A stretch of 64,000 nt of DNA from Nissabacter sp. SGAir0207. GTDB taxonomy: Bacteria > Pseudomonadota > Gammaproteobacteria > Enterobacterales > Enterobacteriaceae. How positions within the stretch are numbered: position 1 is the first letter of the stretch; each line of letters opens with the position of its first letter. This document shows positions 28,254 to 40,399 of this stretch, in pieces. Position numbers and translations under genes: made by a program. The stretch spans positions 3,348,001 to 3,412,000 of the forward strand of contig NZ_CP028035.1 in NCBI RefSeq assembly GCF_005491205.1, given 5' to 3'. Below the pieces are notes generated by a model. That model was given only the letters and a program-made list of their open reading frames with translations. It did not search any database and was not told where the DNA came from.

Positions 28254-28703
28254 ATGAAAAACGCAACCTTCTATCTTTTGGAGAGTGAGACCGCCGAGGA
28301 TGGCATGACGGCCCATGAGGCGCTGGCCTGCGATCTGGCCGCCGAGCGCTGGCGCGCCGGTAAACGGGTGCTGATCGCCTGTGAAGACCAGCAACAGGCG
28401 CAGCGGCTGGACGATGCCCTGTGGCAGCGCCAGCCGGAGGCTTTTGTGCCGCACAATCTGGCGGGCGAAGGGCCGCGCTACGGCGCGCCGGTGGAGATCT
28501 GCTGGCCGGGCAAACGCGGCAATGCGCCGCGCGATCTGCTGATCAGCCTGCTGCCGCAGTTCGCAGATTTTGCCACCGCTTTCCATGAAGTGATAGACTT
28601 CGTTCCTTATCCCGAATCCCTGAAACAGTTGGCGCGCGACCGCTATAAAGCCTATCGCAGCGTCGGCTTCCATTTGACCACGGCCCAGCCGCCAACTCAC
28701 TGA
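28254..28703 (+). CDS. holC: DNA polymerase III chi subunit
   Basis: A 149-residue protein matching HolC: ATFYLLES at the start, then LACDLAAERWRAGKRVLIACEDQQQAQRLDDALW and FVPHNLAGEGPRYGAPVEICW in pattern. Chi bridges the clamp-loader psi subunit and single-stranded DNA-binding protein, helping primer hand-off. It sits between pepA and valS exactly as in other enterobacteria. The C-terminal residues after ARDRYKAYRSVGFHL are short and variable. Confidence 0.95.
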   Translation: MKNATFYLLESETAEDGMTAHEALACDLAAERWRAGKRVLIACEDQQQAQRLDDALWQRQPEAFVPHNLAGEGPRYGAPVEICWPGKRGNAPRDLLISLLPQFADFATAFHEVIDFVPYPESLKQLARDRYKAYRSVGFHLTTAQPPTH

Positions 28704-28715
28704 CATACAAGCGAA

Positions 28716-31571
28716 ATGGAAAAGACATATAACCCGCAAGACATCGAGCAACCGCTCTACGAGCATTGGGAGCAGCAGGGCTACTTCAAGCCGAACGGCG
28801 ACAGCAGCCAGGAGAGCTACTGCATCATGATCCCGCCGCCGAACGTCACCGGCAGCTTGCACATGGGTCACGCCTTCCAGCAAACCATCATGGACACCAT
28901 GATCCGCTACCAGCGTATGCAGGGGAAAAACACCCTGTGGCAGGCAGGCACCGACCATGCCGGTATCGCCACGCAGATGGTGGTTGAGCGCAAGATCGCT
29001 GCGGAAGAGGGTAAAACCCGCCATGACTATGGCCGTGACGCCTTCATTGACAAGATCTGGCAGTGGAAAGGCGAGTCCGGCGGCACCATCACCCGCCAGA
29101 TGCGCCGTCTGGGCGACTCCGTGGATTGGGAGCGCGAGCGCTTCACCATGGATGAGAGCCTCTCCGAGGCAGTGAAAGAGGTGTTCGTGCGCCTCTATCA
29201 GGAAGACCTGATTTACCGTGGCAAGCGTCTGGTGAACTGGGATCCGAAACTGCGCACTGCCATCTCTGATCTGGAAGTGGAGAACCGCGAGTCGAAAGGC
29301 TCCATGTGGCATATCCGCTACCCGCTGGCCGACGGCGTGAAGACCGCCGAGGGCCTCGACTATCTGGTAGTCGCCACCACCCGCCCGGAGACCCTGCTGG
29401 GTGACACCGGCGTGGCGGTCAACCCGGAAGATCCGCGCTACAAGGATTTGATCGGCAAAGAGATCATCCTGCCGCTGGTCGGCCGCCGCATCCCGATCGT
29501 GGGTGACGAGCACGCCGACATGGAGAAAGGCACCGGCTGCGTGAAGATCACCCCGGCGCACGACTTCAACGACTATGAAGTGGGCAAGCGCCACGGCCTG
29601 CCGATGATCAACATCCTGACCTTCGATGGCGACATCCGCCAGGTGGCCGAGGTGTTTGACACCAATGGCCGCGAGAGCACCGCCTGCGACAACGCCATCC
29701 CGGCGGCGTTCCAGAACCTCGAGCGCTTCGCTGCCCGCAAGGCAGTGGTCGCGGCCATCGAGGAGCTGGGCCTGCTGGAGGAGATCAAGCCGCACGACCT
29801 GACGGTGCCTTACGGCGACCGCGGCGGCGTGGTGATCGAGCCGATGCTGACCGACCAGTGGTACGTGCGTGCAGACATACTGGCGAAACCGGCAGTTGAA
29901 GCGGTTGAGAACGGCGACATCCAGTTCGTGCCGAAACAGTACGAGAACATGTACTTCAGCTGGATGCGTGACATTCAGGACTGGTGCATCTCCCGTCAGC
30001 TGTGGTGGGGCCACCGCATCCCGGCGTGGTATGACGAGGCGGGCAACGTCTACGTCGGCCGCACCGAAGAGGAAGTGCGCCGCGAAAACAGCCTGGATGC
30101 CGCCGTCGCGCTGCGTCAGGATGAAGACGTGCTGGACACCTGGTTCTCCTCCGCGCTGTGGACGTTCTCCACCCTCGGCTGGCCGAACCAGACCCCAGAC
30201 CTGAAAGCCTTCCACCCCACCAGCGTGGTGGTGAGTGGCTTCGACATCATCTTCTTCTGGATCGCGCGCATGATCATGATGACCATGCACTTCGTGAAGG
30301 ATGAGGATGGCAAGCCGCAGGTGCCGTTCCACACCGTCTACATGACCGGCCTGATCCGCGATGAAGAGGGCCAGAAGATGTCCAAGTCCAAGGGCAACGT
30401 GATTGACCCGCTGGACATGATCGACGGCATCTCGCTGGAAGACCTGCTGGAGAAGCGCACCGGCAACATGATGCAGCCGCAGCTGGCGGAGAAGATCCGC
30501 AAGCGCACCGAGAAGCAGTTCCCGAACGGCATTGAGCCGCACGGCACCGACGCCCTGCGCTTCACGCTGGCGGCACTGGCTTCCACCGGCCGCGACATCA
30601 ACTGGGACATGAAGCGCCTTGAGGGTTACCGCAACTTCTGTAACAAGCTGTGGAACGCCAGCCGCTTCGTGCTGATGAACACCGAGGATCAGGATTGTGG
30701 CCTGAACGGCGGCGAGCTGCGCCTGTCGCTGGCGGATCGCTGGATCCTGGCGGAGTTCAACCAGACGGTGAAAGCCTACCGCGAGGCGCTGGACAGCTAC
30801 CGCTTCGATCTGGCCGCTGGCGTGCTGTATGAGTTCACCTGGAACCAGTTCTGTGACTGGTATCTGGAGCTGACCAAGCCAGTGATGAACGGCGGCAGCG
30901 AAGCCGAGCTGCGTGGCACCCGCCACACGCTGGTCACCGTGCTGGAGTCGCTGCTGCGTCTGGCACACCCGATCATTCCATTCATCACCGAGACCATCTG
31001 GCAGCGTGTGAAGGGGCTGAAGGGCATCACTGCTGACACCATCATGCTGCAACCCTTCCCGGCGTATGACGCCGAGCAGGTGGATGCGCAGGCGCTGGCC
31101 GATCTGGAGTGGATCAAGCAGGCGATCATCGCCGTGCGTAACATCCGCGCCGAGATGAACATCGCGCCGAGCAAGCCGCTGGACGTGCTGCTGCGTGGGG
31201 CGGATGCCGCTACCCAGCGCCGGGTGAATGAGAACCTGAGCTTCATCAAGTCGCTGGCCCGTCTGGAGAGCATCACCCTGCTGGCCGATGGCGAGAAAGG
31301 CCCGGTCTCCGTCACCAAACTGGTCGAAGGCGCGGAGCTGCTGATCCCGATGGCCGGTCTGGTGGACAAAGCCGCCGAGCTGGATCGTCTGGCGAAGGAA
31401 GTGGCGAAGCTGGATGCGGAAGTGAGCCGCATTGAGGCCAAGCTCTCCAACGAAGGCTTTGTGGCGCGCGCGCCGGAAGCCGTGGTCGCCAAGGAGCGCG
31501 AGCGCCTTGACGCCTGCGCACAGGCGAAAACCAAGCTGCTGGAGCAGCAGGTGACCATCGCCGCGCTCTAA
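28716..31571 (+). CDS. valS: Valyl-tRNA synthetase
   Basis: A 951-residue class I aminoacyl-tRNA synthetase, as long as in E. coli. The HIGH-type motif is [12 protein letters not shown] (near 45), and KMSKS is [10 protein letters not shown] (near 555); the CP1 editing domain lies between them. The C-terminal coiled-coil that contacts the tRNA elbow is visible as [29 protein letters not shown] in pattern. It charges tRNA-Val and edits Thr errors. It follows holC by 12 bp. Confidence 0.98.
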   Translation: MEKTYNPQDIEQPLYEHWEQQGYFKPNGDSSQESYCIMIPPPNVTGSLHMGHAFQQTIMDTMIRYQRMQGKNTLWQAGTDHAGIATQMVVERKIAAEEGKTRHDYGRDAFIDKIWQWKGESGGTITRQMRRLGDSVDWERERFTMDESLSEAVKEVFVRLYQEDLIYRGKRLVNWDPKLRTAISDLEVENRESKGSMWHIRYPLADGVKTAEGLDYLVVATTRPETLLGDTGVAVNPEDPRYKDLIGKEIILPLVGRRIPIVGDEHADMEKGTGCVKITPAHDFNDYEVGKRHGLPMINILTFDGDIRQVAEVFDTNGRESTACDNAIPAAFQNLERFAARKAVVAAIEELGLLEEIKPHDLTVPYGDRGGVVIEPMLTDQWYVRADILAKPAVEAVENGDIQFVPKQYENMYFSWMRDIQDWCISRQLWWGHRIPAWYDEAGNVYVGRTEEEVRRENSLDAAVALRQDEDVLDTWFSSALWTFSTLGWPNQTPDLKAFHPTSVVVSGFDIIFFWIARMIMMTMHFVKDEDGKPQVPFHTVYMTGLIRDEEGQKMSKSKGNVIDPLDMIDGISLEDLLEKRTGNMMQPQLAEKIRKRTEKQFPNGIEPHGTDALRFTLAALASTGRDINWDMKRLEGYRNFCNKLWNASRFVLMNTEDQDCGLNGGELRLSLADRWILAEFNQTVKAYREALDSYRFDLAAGVLYEFTWNQFCDWYLELTKPVMNGGSEAELRGTRHTLVTVLESLLRLAHPIIPFITETIWQRVKGLKGITADTIMLQPFPAYDAEQVDAQALADLEWIKQAIIAVRNIRAEMNIAPSKPLDVLLRGADAATQRRVNENLSFIKSLARLESITLLADGEKGPVSVTKLVEGAELLIPMAGLVDKAAELDRLAKEVAKLDAEVSRIEAKLSNEGFVARAPEAVVAKERERLDACAQAKTKLLEQQVTIAAL

Positions 31572-31590
31572 GCCTGACCGCCGTCAGTGA

Positions 31591-31617
31591 AAAGCCAGCC
31601 TTCGGGCTGGCTTTTTT
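31591..31617 (+). terminator. valS rho-independent terminator
   Basis: AAAGCCAGCC, tetraloop TTCG, GGCTGGCTTT, then more T. A textbook terminator 20 bp after the valS stop. Confidence 0.93.
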
Positions 31618-31705
31618 ATTTTGCATTTCCGATGGTTTGCGTAATAGTAACCGGATCCACCGGCAGCCCCGCCGGCCCCTTTTTTTCCTTTTCGAGTAGA
31701 GTGCC

Positions 31706-32208
31706 ATGACCATTGCAACGCCTTCCCGTGTCGTCGTCCGCCCGCTGACAGAACAGGACAACGCCGCCATCGCCCGCGTCATCCGCACGGTCTCCACGGA
31801 GTTTGGCCTCACCGCCGACAAGGGCTACGCCGTGGCTGACCCGACGCTGGATGACCTCCATGCCGTCTACCGCCAGCCGCGCAGCGTCTACTGGGTGGTG
31901 GAGGCGGATGGCGAGATCGCCGGCGGCGGCGGGCTGGCCCCGCTGGCAGGCGCGGAGCCGGGGCTGTGCGAGTTGCAGAAGATGTACTTTATGCCGGTGC
32001 TGCGCGGCCAGGGGCTGGCGAAACGGCTGGTGCTGGATGCGCTGGCGTTCGCCCGCACCCAGGGTTTCACCCACTGCTATCTGGAAACCACCGCCTGCCT
32101 CAATCAGGCCATCGCGCTCTATGAACGCCTCGGCTTTGAGCACATCGATGGCCCGCTCGGGCCACCGGCCACGGCGACTGTGAAGTCACCATGCTGAAAG
32201 CGCTGTAG
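31706..32208 (+). pseudogene. yjgM: GNAT acetyltransferase YjgM, apparent 1-nt frameshift near the 3' end
   Basis: An N-acetyltransferase matching E. coli Yjg[49 protein letters not shown] (acetyl-CoA loop) and [14 protein letters not shown]. As sequenced, the frame runs to a stop at 32195-32197 with an unlikely tail ([11 protein letters not shown]). The expected tail ([15 protein letters not shown]) is present one frame over and ends at 32208. Adding one G to the GGG at 32159-32161 restores a 167-residue protein, the E. coli length. I read it as a functional gene with a probable sequencing error, though a recent real mutation is possible. Confidence 0.8.
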
Positions 32209-32217
32209 GGCCGCCGG

Positions 32218-32952
32218 ATGTTCAGCTACCAGGAAGTGTCCCGCCTGAATGAGCTGGAGCTGTTGGTCTACCACTATGTGCTCAAGCACCGCCAGCAGGT
32301 GATCTACATGACCATCCGCGAGCTGGCGGAGGAGGTGGGCGTCTCAACCACCACCATCCTGCGCTTCTGCAAAAAGATGGGCTACGCCGGTTATTCGGAG
32401 TTCCGCGTGCGTTACAAGCTGTTCCTGCAACAGGAGCAGGCGGCGGTACCGGCCTTTGGCATCAGCGAGCTGATTCACTATTTCCGCAGCATCGATAATG
32501 TGGAATTTGACCAGCAACTGAATGCCGCCGCCGCCATGATTGCCGAGAATGAGCGTATTATTTTTGTCGGTGCTGGCACCTCTGGCACCCTCGGGAAATA
32601 TGGCGCGCGCTTCTTTTCCAACCTCGGGAAATTCAGCACCCACATCGACGATCCCTATTATCCGGTCAACAGCGACATGTACCGCAAGGCGGTGGCGATT
32701 ATTCTCTCCGTCTCGGGCGAAACCCACGAAATGCTGCGCATTGCCAGCCAGTTCCGCCTGCACCAGTGCCGGATCATCAGCATTACCAATGGCGATAGCT
32801 CCTCGCTGGCACAATTGGCCGACATGAATATTGCCTACCATATGCCCTCGGTGCTGTTGCCGGGCCACCACAATATTACCACCCAGATCCCGGTGATCTA
32901 TATTCTGGAAACCCTCGGCAAAAAAGTCGCGCAGGTGGCACCGCTGCCTTAA
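32218..32952 (+). CDS. MurR/RpiR-family transcription regulator
   Basis: A 244-residue regulator with an N-terminal RpiR helix-turn-helix (MTIRELAEEVGVSTTTILRFCKKMGYAGYSEFRVRYKLFL in pattern, about 30-70) and a C-terminal SIS sugar-phosphate domain (IIFVGAGTSGTLGKYGARFFSNLG and ILSVSGETHEMLRIA). It begins 10 bp after yjgM. The next gene is a GH1 6-phospho-beta-glucosidase 114 bp away, so it probably controls this enzyme in response to a phosphorylated sugar (inference). Confidence 0.85.
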   Translation: MFSYQEVSRLNELELLVYHYVLKHRQQVIYMTIRELAEEVGVSTTTILRFCKKMGYAGYSEFRVRYKLFLQQEQAAVPAFGISELIHYFRSIDNVEFDQQLNAAAAMIAENERIIFVGAGTSGTLGKYGARFFSNLGKFSTHIDDPYYPVNSDMYRKAVAIILSVSGETHEMLRIASQFRLHQCRIISITNGDSSSLAQLADMNIAYHMPSVLLPGHHNITTQIPVIYILETLGKKVAQVAPLP

Positions 32953-34503
<1,551 letters not shown>

Positions 34504-34514
34504 ATCGCAGGCAA

Positions 34515-34545
34515 GAAAAAAGGCGCCACCGGGGCGCCTTTTTTT
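34515..34545. terminator. Bidirectional terminator between GH1 gene and rraB
   Basis: GGCGCC (34522-34527), loop ACCGG, GGCGCC (34533-34538), flanked by an A tract and a seven-T tract, so it works for both converging genes. Confidence 0.9.
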
Positions 34546-34556
34546 ATCGCGGGGAA

Positions 34557-34982
34557 TCAGTGGCGTTTGCCGTCATCTTCCTCGTCGATGAAGTCCTCAT
34601 CGTCATCATACTCGTCGCCTTCGCCGTCCGGGTCTTCAAAGTAGGTGCCCCAGCCGTCGTAGTTGACGTTGCAACGCTCTGCCAGCGCCACCAGCTGCTC
34701 GACCTGTGCGTCGATGATCTCGGCGTTCAGCGCCACTTCGCTGATCACGTCGCAGCACATCAGGCGGGTGCCATCCTCAACTTCCAGCTCCTCGGCGTCG
34801 GTCACTTCATAACCCAGCTTGAAGGCTTCAACGGCGGCCTGCTCCAGCACCTCGAACTTCTCCGCAGAGAGGTGGTGCTCAATGGTGTAGAGCGCATCGG
34901 GATCGCTGCCATCATCCAGCAGTTCTTCGATGATCAGACGGGTTTCTTCACGCTGTTCGTCCAGCAATTCGCGGTTTGCCAT
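34557..34982 (-). CDS. rraB: RraB, regulator of RNase E activity
   Basis: A 141-residue acidic protein: [40 protein letters not shown] in pattern, [16 protein letters not shown], and a very acidic tail. RraB binds the C-terminal region of RNase E and changes the composition and activity of the degradosome. The ATG at 34982 gives the family length; the frame extends 15 codons further. Located beside argI as in other enterobacteria. Confidence 0.95.
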   Translation of the reverse strand: MANRELLDEQREETRLIIEELLDDGSDPDALYTIEHHLSAEKFEVLEQAAVEAFKLGYEVTDAEELEVEDGTRLMCCDVISEVALNAEIIDAQVEQLVALAERCNVNYDGWGTYFEDPDGEGDEYDDDEDFIDEEDDGKRH

Positions 34983-35080
34983 GCCTAAGTCCTCAGTCAG
35001 TGGGCGTGTCTGCTCGCATTCTCCCACAGCGCCGCCCCCGCCTCCACCACAAACGTGAAAGATTTGTTTGCCGGGGTTGT

Positions 35081-35119
35081 AATTGCATATTCATACATAT
35101 AGAGTGAATTTTAATTCAT
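35081..35119. promoter_or_regulatory. Two tandem ARG boxes before argI
   Basis: AATTGCATATTCATACAT (35081-35098) and GAGTGAATTTTAATTCAT (35102-35119), the second containing the palindrome TGAATTTTAATTCA. Two 18-bp ArgR sites 3 bp apart are the standard argI/argF operator. ArgR with arginine would repress from here. Confidence 0.85.
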
Positions 35120-35152
35120 ATTAATCTGATGATCAGCATGGAGATCCACGCG

Positions 35153-36163
35153 ATGAGTTCACTCTATAAACGTCACTTCCTCCGGTTACTTGATTTCACC
35201 CCGGCCGAGCTGGAGAGCCTGCTGGCGCTGGCGGCACGGCTGAAAGCCGAGAAAAAACAGGGCACCGAAACGCCCCACCTGCGTGGCAAGAACATTGCGC
35301 TCATCTTCGAAAAAGACTCGACCCGTACCCGATGCTCTTTCGAAGTTGCCGCATTTGACCAGGGCGCGCGCGTCACCTATCTCGGCCCCAGCGGCAGCCA
35401 GATTGGCCACAAGGAGTCGATCAAGGACACCGCGCGCGTGCTGGGGCGGATGTATGACGGCATCCAGTACCGCGGCCACGGGCAGGCGATTGTCGATACG
35501 CTGGCGCAGTATGCTGGCGTGCCGGTCTGGAATGGCCTGACCGATGAGTTCCACCCGACGCAACTGCTGGCCGACCTGCTGACCATCCGCGAGCACCTGC
35601 CGGGCCGCCCGTTGCAGGGGGTGAAGCTGGCCTATCTGGGCGACGCGCGCAACAACATGGGCAACTCGCTGCTGGAGGCGGCGGCGCTGGCTGGGCTGGA
35701 TCTGCGGCTGGTGGCCCCAAGCGCCTGCTGGCCGGAGGCGGCGCTGGTGGCCGAGTGCAAGGCGCTAGCGCAGGCGCGCGGCGGTGACATCACCCTGACC
35801 GAGGATCGCGCCGCGGGCGTCGCGCAGGCCGATTTCCTCTACACCGATGTCTGGGTGTCGATGGGCGAGCCGAAAGAGGTGTGGCAGGAGCGCATCGCGC
35901 TGCTGCGTGACTATCAGGTCAACAGCGCGCTGGTGCAGGCCACCGGTAACCCGCAGGTGAAGTTCCTGCACTGCCTGCCCGCGTTCCATGATGACCAGAC
36001 CACCCTCGGCAAGCAGATGGCCGAACAGTATGGCCTGCATGGCGGCATGGAAGTGACGGATGAGGTATTTGAGTCGCCGCACAGCGTAGTGTTCGATCAG
36101 GCCGAGAACCGCCTGCACACCATCAAGGCGGTGATGGTCGCCACCCTCAGTGCCGAGGCGTAA
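35153..36163 (+). CDS. argI: Ornithine carbamoyltransferase
   Basis: A 336-residue OTCase. The carbamoyl-phosphate motif STRTRCSFE, the [11 protein letters not shown] segment, DVWVSMGEP and the ornithine-binding [10 protein letters not shown] are all present. It makes citrulline from ornithine and carbamoyl phosphate in arginine synthesis. ATG 35153 has GGAG upstream; the frame extends 8 codons further. The name argI follows the E. coli gene in this position; in single-copy species it is also called argF. Confidence 0.95.
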   Translation: MSSLYKRHFLRLLDFTPAELESLLALAARLKAEKKQGTETPHLRGKNIALIFEKDSTRTRCSFEVAAFDQGARVTYLGPSGSQIGHKESIKDTARVLGRMYDGIQYRGHGQAIVDTLAQYAGVPVWNGLTDEFHPTQLLADLLTIREHLPGRPLQGVKLAYLGDARNNMGNSLLEAAALAGLDLRLVAPSACWPEAALVAECKALAQARGGDITLTEDRAAGVAQADFLYTDVWVSMGEPKEVWQERIALLRDYQVNSALVQATGNPQVKFLHCLPAFHDDQTTLGKQMAEQYGLHGGMEVTDEVFESPHSVVFDQAENRLHTIKAVMVATLSAEA

Positions 36164-36172
36164 TTTCCCCTT

Positions 36173-36202
36173 AGGCGGCGTGGGGTTAGCCCCCATGCCG
36201 CC
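36173..36202 (+). terminator. Hairpin after argI
   Basis: AGGCGGC-GT-GGGG pairs with CCCC-AT-GCCGCCT around a TTAGC loop. A long stem but no T run follows; it probably ends or stabilises the argI transcript. Confidence 0.45.
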
Positions 36203-36305
36203 TGCCGCGCAGTCACATTGGCTTGCACTTTTCCGCTGCTTTTTCCGCCGTTCCGCTTAATTCTCGACTACCCTTTTCCAGACAGCAGCCGAAGAGGGAG
36301 AGGTC

Positions 36306-38006
36306 ATGAGCGCCAACAAACTGGAATTTGCGCAACGGTTAGAAAAACTGCTCGGCAACATCTATCCGCGTGAACACATTGCGCACCTGTTGAGGCAGAT
36401 CTTCCGGCTGGTTGCCAAGTGGCAGTATGGCAAGCACGCCAATCCGCACTGGGTGGATGGCAACAGCATCTACCTGATCACCTACGGGGACAGCATCCAC
36501 CACGGCGACGAGAAGCCGCTGGCGACGCTCAACCAGTTTGCCCGCAAATATTTCGACGGGCTGGTGACGGACATCCATATCCTGCCGATGTACCCCTACA
36601 GCTCGGACGACGGTTTCAGCGTGATTGACTACCGCCGCATCGACGAGCGGCTGGGCGGCTGGGGCGACCTGAAGGCGCTGTCGCAGAACTTCAACCTGAT
36701 GTTTGACTGCGTGATCAACCACGTCTCACGCTCCAGCGAGTGGGTGCACGGCTACATGCATGGCGACCCGCACTTCGACAACTACCTGATCGCCGCCAAC
36801 CCGGCGCTCGACTACAGCCGGGTGGTACGCCCGCGCTCCTCGCGCCTGCTGACACCGATGACCAAGGCCAATGGCGAGCTGGTCTACCTCTGGACTACCT
36901 TCAGCGACGACCAGATCGATATCAACTTCCACAACCCCCAGGTGTTGCTGGAGAGCATCGATATCCTGCTGCAATACGCCGCCAGCGGCGGGCAGTCGAT
37001 CCGTCTGGACGCCATCGGCTACATCTGGAAGGAGCCGGGCACCCGCTGCATCCACCTGCCGCAGGCGCACAACATCATCAAGGTGTGGCGCACGGTGCTC
37101 GACTACGTGATCCCCGGCACCCGGCTGATCACCGAAACCAACGTGCCGCACCATGAGAACATCAGCTACTTCGGCCACGGCGACGAGGCCCACATGGTCT
37201 ACCAGTTCCCGCTGCCGCCGCTGACGCTGCACGCCTTCATGCGTCAGGACACCACGGTGCTGACCAAGTGGGCACACGGCCTGAGCGCCGAGGCGCGCTA
37301 CCCGGAGACCACCTACTTCAACTTCCTCGCCAGCCATGACGGCATTGGCCTGCGCCCGACCGAGACCTTCCTCGACGATAGCGAGCGGCAATTTATGGCG
37401 GCGGAAGTGATTCGCAAGGAGGGGCGTGTTTCGCACAAGGACAACGGCGACGGCACCTTCTCCCCCTATGAGCTGAACATCAACTACCTCAGCGCCCTGA
37501 CCGAGAAGCAGGACAACAACGCGCTGAAGGCGAAAAAATTCATCGCCGCGCAGTCGCTGCTGCTGTCGTTTGTCGGCGTGCCGGCGCTCTACTACCACAG
37601 CCTGCTTGGCAGCGAGAATGACGTCGAGGGGATGCACCAAGCGGGGATCAACCGCCGCATCAACCGGCAGAAGCTGGAGGCGGACAAGGTGGAGCAGGAG
37701 CTGGCGAACCCGGAGAGCCTGCGTGCGCTGGTCTACAACGGCCTGCGTAAGCTGATTGAGCTGCGCCGCGCCCACCCGGCCTTCGCCCCGGCTTCTGGCC
37801 AGCGGGTGCTGGATCTTGGCACTGCGCTGTTCGGGCTGGAGCGCTACGACCCGAAAAACGAGGATCGCATCAGCTGCGTGATCAACGTGACTGACCACAA
37901 GGTGGAGCTGGAACTGGATGAGGTGGGGCAGGAGCTGATCACAGACACGCCGTTCAACGGCAAGATGACGCTGACGCCCTGGCAGGTGGTCTGGATCCGC
38001 CACTGA
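36306..38006 (+). CDS. GH13_18 sucrose-phosphorylase-like glycoside phosphorylase
   Basis: A 566-residue alpha-amylase-superfamily enzyme of subfamily GH13_18. It shows YLITYGDSI, ILPMYPYSSDDGFSVIDYR, catalytic Asp in IRLDAIGYIWKEPG, acid/base Glu in LITETNVPHHEN and ASHDGIG. This subfamily reversibly phosphorylates sucrose, sucrose 6-phosphate, glucosylglycerate or glucosylglycerol to give glucose 1-phosphate. The acceptor cannot be decided by eye; glucosylglycerate phosphorylase is a common enterobacterial form. It stands alone between argI and yjgK with no transporter beside it, which suggests action on an internal compatible solute (inference). Confidence 0.8.
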   Translation: MSANKLEFAQRLEKLLGNIYPREHIAHLLRQIFRLVAKWQYGKHANPHWVDGNSIYLITYGDSIHHGDEKPLATLNQFARKYFDGLVTDIHILPMYPYSSDDGFSVIDYRRIDERLGGWGDLKALSQNFNLMFDCVINHVSRSSEWVHGYMHGDPHFDNYLIAANPALDYSRVVRPRSSRLLTPMTKANGELVYLWTTFSDDQIDINFHNPQVLLESIDILLQYAASGGQSIRLDAIGYIWKEPGTRCIHLPQAHNIIKVWRTVLDYVIPGTRLITETNVPHHENISYFGHGDEAHMVYQFPLPPLTLHAFMRQDTTVLTKWAHGLSAEARYPETTYFNFLASHDGIGLRPTETFLDDSERQFMAAEVIRKEGRVSHKDNGDGTFSPYELNINYLSALTEKQDNNALKAKKFIAAQSLLLSFVGVPALYYHSLLGSENDVEGMHQAGINRRINRQKLEADKVEQELANPESLRALVYNGLRKLIELRRAHPAFAPASGQRVLDLGTALFGLERYDPKNEDRISCVINVTDHKVELELDEVGQELITDTPFNGKMTLTPWQVVWIRH

Positions 38007-38033
38007 TGCGGCGGCGCGCCGCCGCACCTGCCA

Positions 38034-38510
<477 letters not shown>

Positions 38511-38647
38511 TTAAAATGAAAAGGCGTTTCATTATAACCCAGGGTGCGGCGGGCATTGGGATCGGGCTAACGTTTTCAGCCGATGGCCAGATGGCCGGAT
38601 GTCGCCGGACAAACGGTTGCGTTGTGGCAAAAGTGAGAACTTTCATC

Positions 38648-38675
38648 TTGCAGAGTCACACGGCGTGCGTATAAT
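38648..38675 (+). promoter_or_regulatory. pyrBI promoter
   Basis: -35 TTGCAG (38648-38653) and a perfect -10 TATAAT (38670-38675), 16 bp apart. Transcription would start near 38682, some 19 nt before the leader peptide start. Confidence 0.75.
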
Positions 38676-38700
38676 GCGCCCCAATTTGCCGGGAGAGATC

Positions 38701-38946
38701 ATGAGAAACGCCGCGTTTTCTGTTGCCGCACATCGCCAGAATGCCCTGCCCCAACCGGGGCGCGCCGCCGTTTTTCCTCCCGTTGCCCCGATCGTAGAAC
38801 GCCCCTCATTGAGGGGCTTTTTTTTGCCTGCGATCCGGCGGCAGAACCCCATGCCCCACCAACCGGCATCCCTGCGGGGAGACACAGGAGAGCGACAATG
38901 GCCAATCCGCTATACCAAAAACATATCATCTCGATTAACGACCTGA
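38701..38946 (+). CDS. pyrL: PyrL leader peptide, unusually long, overlapping pyrB
   Basis: An 81-residue frame with GGGAGAG 4 bp before its ATG and the promoter just upstream. Ribosomes translating it close behind RNA polymerase prevent formation of the attenuator hairpin when UTP is low. Phe and Pro codons (AVFPPVAP) lie over the pyrimidine-rich pause tract, as in E. coli. The E. coli PyrL has 44 residues and stops before pyrB; here no stop occurs until 38944-38946, so the frame runs through the attenuator and 49 bp into pyrB. Confidence 0.7.
   Translation: MRNAAFSVAAHRQNALPQPGRAAVFPPVAPIVERPSLRGFFLPAIRRQNPMPHQPASLRGDTGERQWPIRYTKNISSRLTT
38801..38826 (+). terminator. pyrBI attenuator
   Basis: GCCCCTC (38801-38807), loop ATT, GAGGGGC (38811-38817) and eight T. 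The pyrimidine tract GTTTTTCCTCCCGTT at 38770-38784 is the likely UTP-sensing pause site. This is the UTP-controlled attenuator of the pyrBI operon. Confidence 0.92.
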
Positions 38947-39845
38947 GCCGTGAGGAGCTGGAGCTGGTGCTCGACACCGCCGCCGCGCTGAAAGCCCGCC
39001 CGCAGCCGGAGCTGCTGAAGCACCGGGTGATCGCCAGCTGCTTCTTTGAGGCCTCTACCCGCACCCGCCTGTCGTTTGAAACCTCGATGCACCGGCTGGG
39101 TGCGTCGGTGGTGGGGTTCGCCGATGGCAGCAACACCTCGCTGGGCAAGAAGGGCGAGACGCTGGCGGACACCATCTCGGTGATTGGCACCTACGTTGAC
39201 GCAATTGTGATGCGCCACCCGCAGGAGGGCGCGGCGCGCCTCGCCACCGAGTTCTCCGGCGGCGTGCCGGTGCTCAACGCCGGTGACGGCGCGAACCAGC
39301 ACCCTACCCAGACGCTGCTCGACCTCTTCACGATCCGCGAGACGCAGGGGCGGCTGGAGAACATCAGCATCGCGATGGTCGGCGACCTGAAGTATGGCCG
39401 CACCGTGCACTCCCTGACGCAGGCGCTGGCGAAGTTCAGCGGCAACCGCTTCTACTTCATCGCGCCGGACGCACTGGCGATGCCGGAGTACATCCTCACC
39501 ATGCTGGAGGAGCGCGGCATCACCTACAGCCTGCACACCAGCATTGACGAGGTGGTGCCGGAGCTGGACATCCTCTACATGACCCGCGTGCAGAAGGAGC
39601 GCCTCGACCCCTCCGAGTACGCCAACGTCAAGGCGCAGTTCGTGCTGCGCGCCGCTGATTTGGCCGCCGCGCGCGATAACCTGAAGGTGCTGCACCCGCT
39701 GCCGCGCATCGACGAGATCACCACTGACGTTGATAAGACCCCCTACGCCTGGTACTTCCAGCAGGCTGGCAACGGCATCTTCGCCCGCCAGGCGCTGCTG
39801 GCGCTGGTACTGACCCCTGAACTTCCCGCTGACCTGACCGCCTGA
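38898..39845 (+). CDS. pyrB: Aspartate carbamoyltransferase catalytic subunit
   Basis: A 315-residue ATCase catalytic chain. Motifs: carbamoyl-phosphate binding [43 protein letters not shown] and the HPLPRIDEI loop. It catalyses the first committed step of pyrimidine synthesis and assembles with PyrI into the 12-chain holoenzyme. AGGAG lies 9 bp before the ATG. pyrI follows 13 bp later. Confidence 0.98.
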   Translation: MANPLYQKHIISINDLSREELELVLDTAAALKARPQPELLKHRVIASCFFEASTRTRLSFETSMHRLGASVVGFADGSNTSLGKKGETLADTISVIGTYVDAIVMRHPQEGAARLATEFSGGVPVLNAGDGANQHPTQTLLDLFTIRETQGRLENISIAMVGDLKYGRTVHSLTQALAKFSGNRFYFIAPDALAMPEYILTMLEERGITYSLHTSIDEVVPELDILYMTRVQKERLDPSEYANVKAQFVLRAADLAAARDNLKVLHPLPRIDEITTDVDKTPYAWYFQQAGNGIFARQALLALVLTPELPADLTA

Positions 39846-39858
39846 AGGAGCCGACCCC

Positions 39859-40323
39859 ATGACCCACGACACTAAACTCCAGGTTGAAGCCATCAAGTGT
39901 GGCACGGTGATTGACCACATCCCGGCGCAGGTTGGTTTCAAGCTGCTGTCGCTGTTCAAGCTGACCGAGACCGAGCAGCGCATCACCATCGGCCTCAACC
40001 TGCCCTCCAACGCGCTGGGGCGCAAGGATATCATCAAGATTGAGAACACCTTCCTGACCGAGCAGCAGGTGAACCAGCTGGCGGTCTACGCGCCGAATGC
40101 CACCGTCAACCGCATCGACGACTACGAGGTGGTGGGCAAGATCATGCCGAGCCTGCCGGAGCAGATCCACGGCGTGCTGCGCTGCCCGAACGGCAACTGC
40201 ATCAGCCGACGCGAGCCGGTGGCCTCCAGCTTCGCGGTACGCGCGCGCGGCGCGGAAGTGTTGTTGAAGTGCAAGTATTGCGAGAAGGAGTTTGGCCGCC
40301 AGGTGGTGCTGAACAACGACTGA
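39859..40323 (+). CDS. pyrI: Aspartate carbamoyltransferase regulatory subunit
   Basis: A 154-residue chain with the N-terminal effector domain ([29 protein letters not shown] in pattern) that binds CTP, UTP or ATP. The C-terminal zinc domain has four cysteines (CPNGNC and CKYC) and contacts PyrB. It gives feedback control to the holoenzyme. AAGGAG precedes the ATG. Confidence 0.98.
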   Translation: MTHDTKLQVEAIKCGTVIDHIPAQVGFKLLSLFKLTETEQRITIGLNLPSNALGRKDIIKIENTFLTEQQVNQLAVYAPNATVNRIDDYEVVGKIMPSLPEQIHGVLRCPNGNCISRREPVASSFAVRARGAEVLLKCKYCEKEFGRQVVLNND

Positions 40324-40399
40324 GGCGGGCGCCGGTTGTGCAGTGCGCCACCGGCTCCCTATAATGCCCTGAACCTTCCCTTACCCAATAGGAGATATC

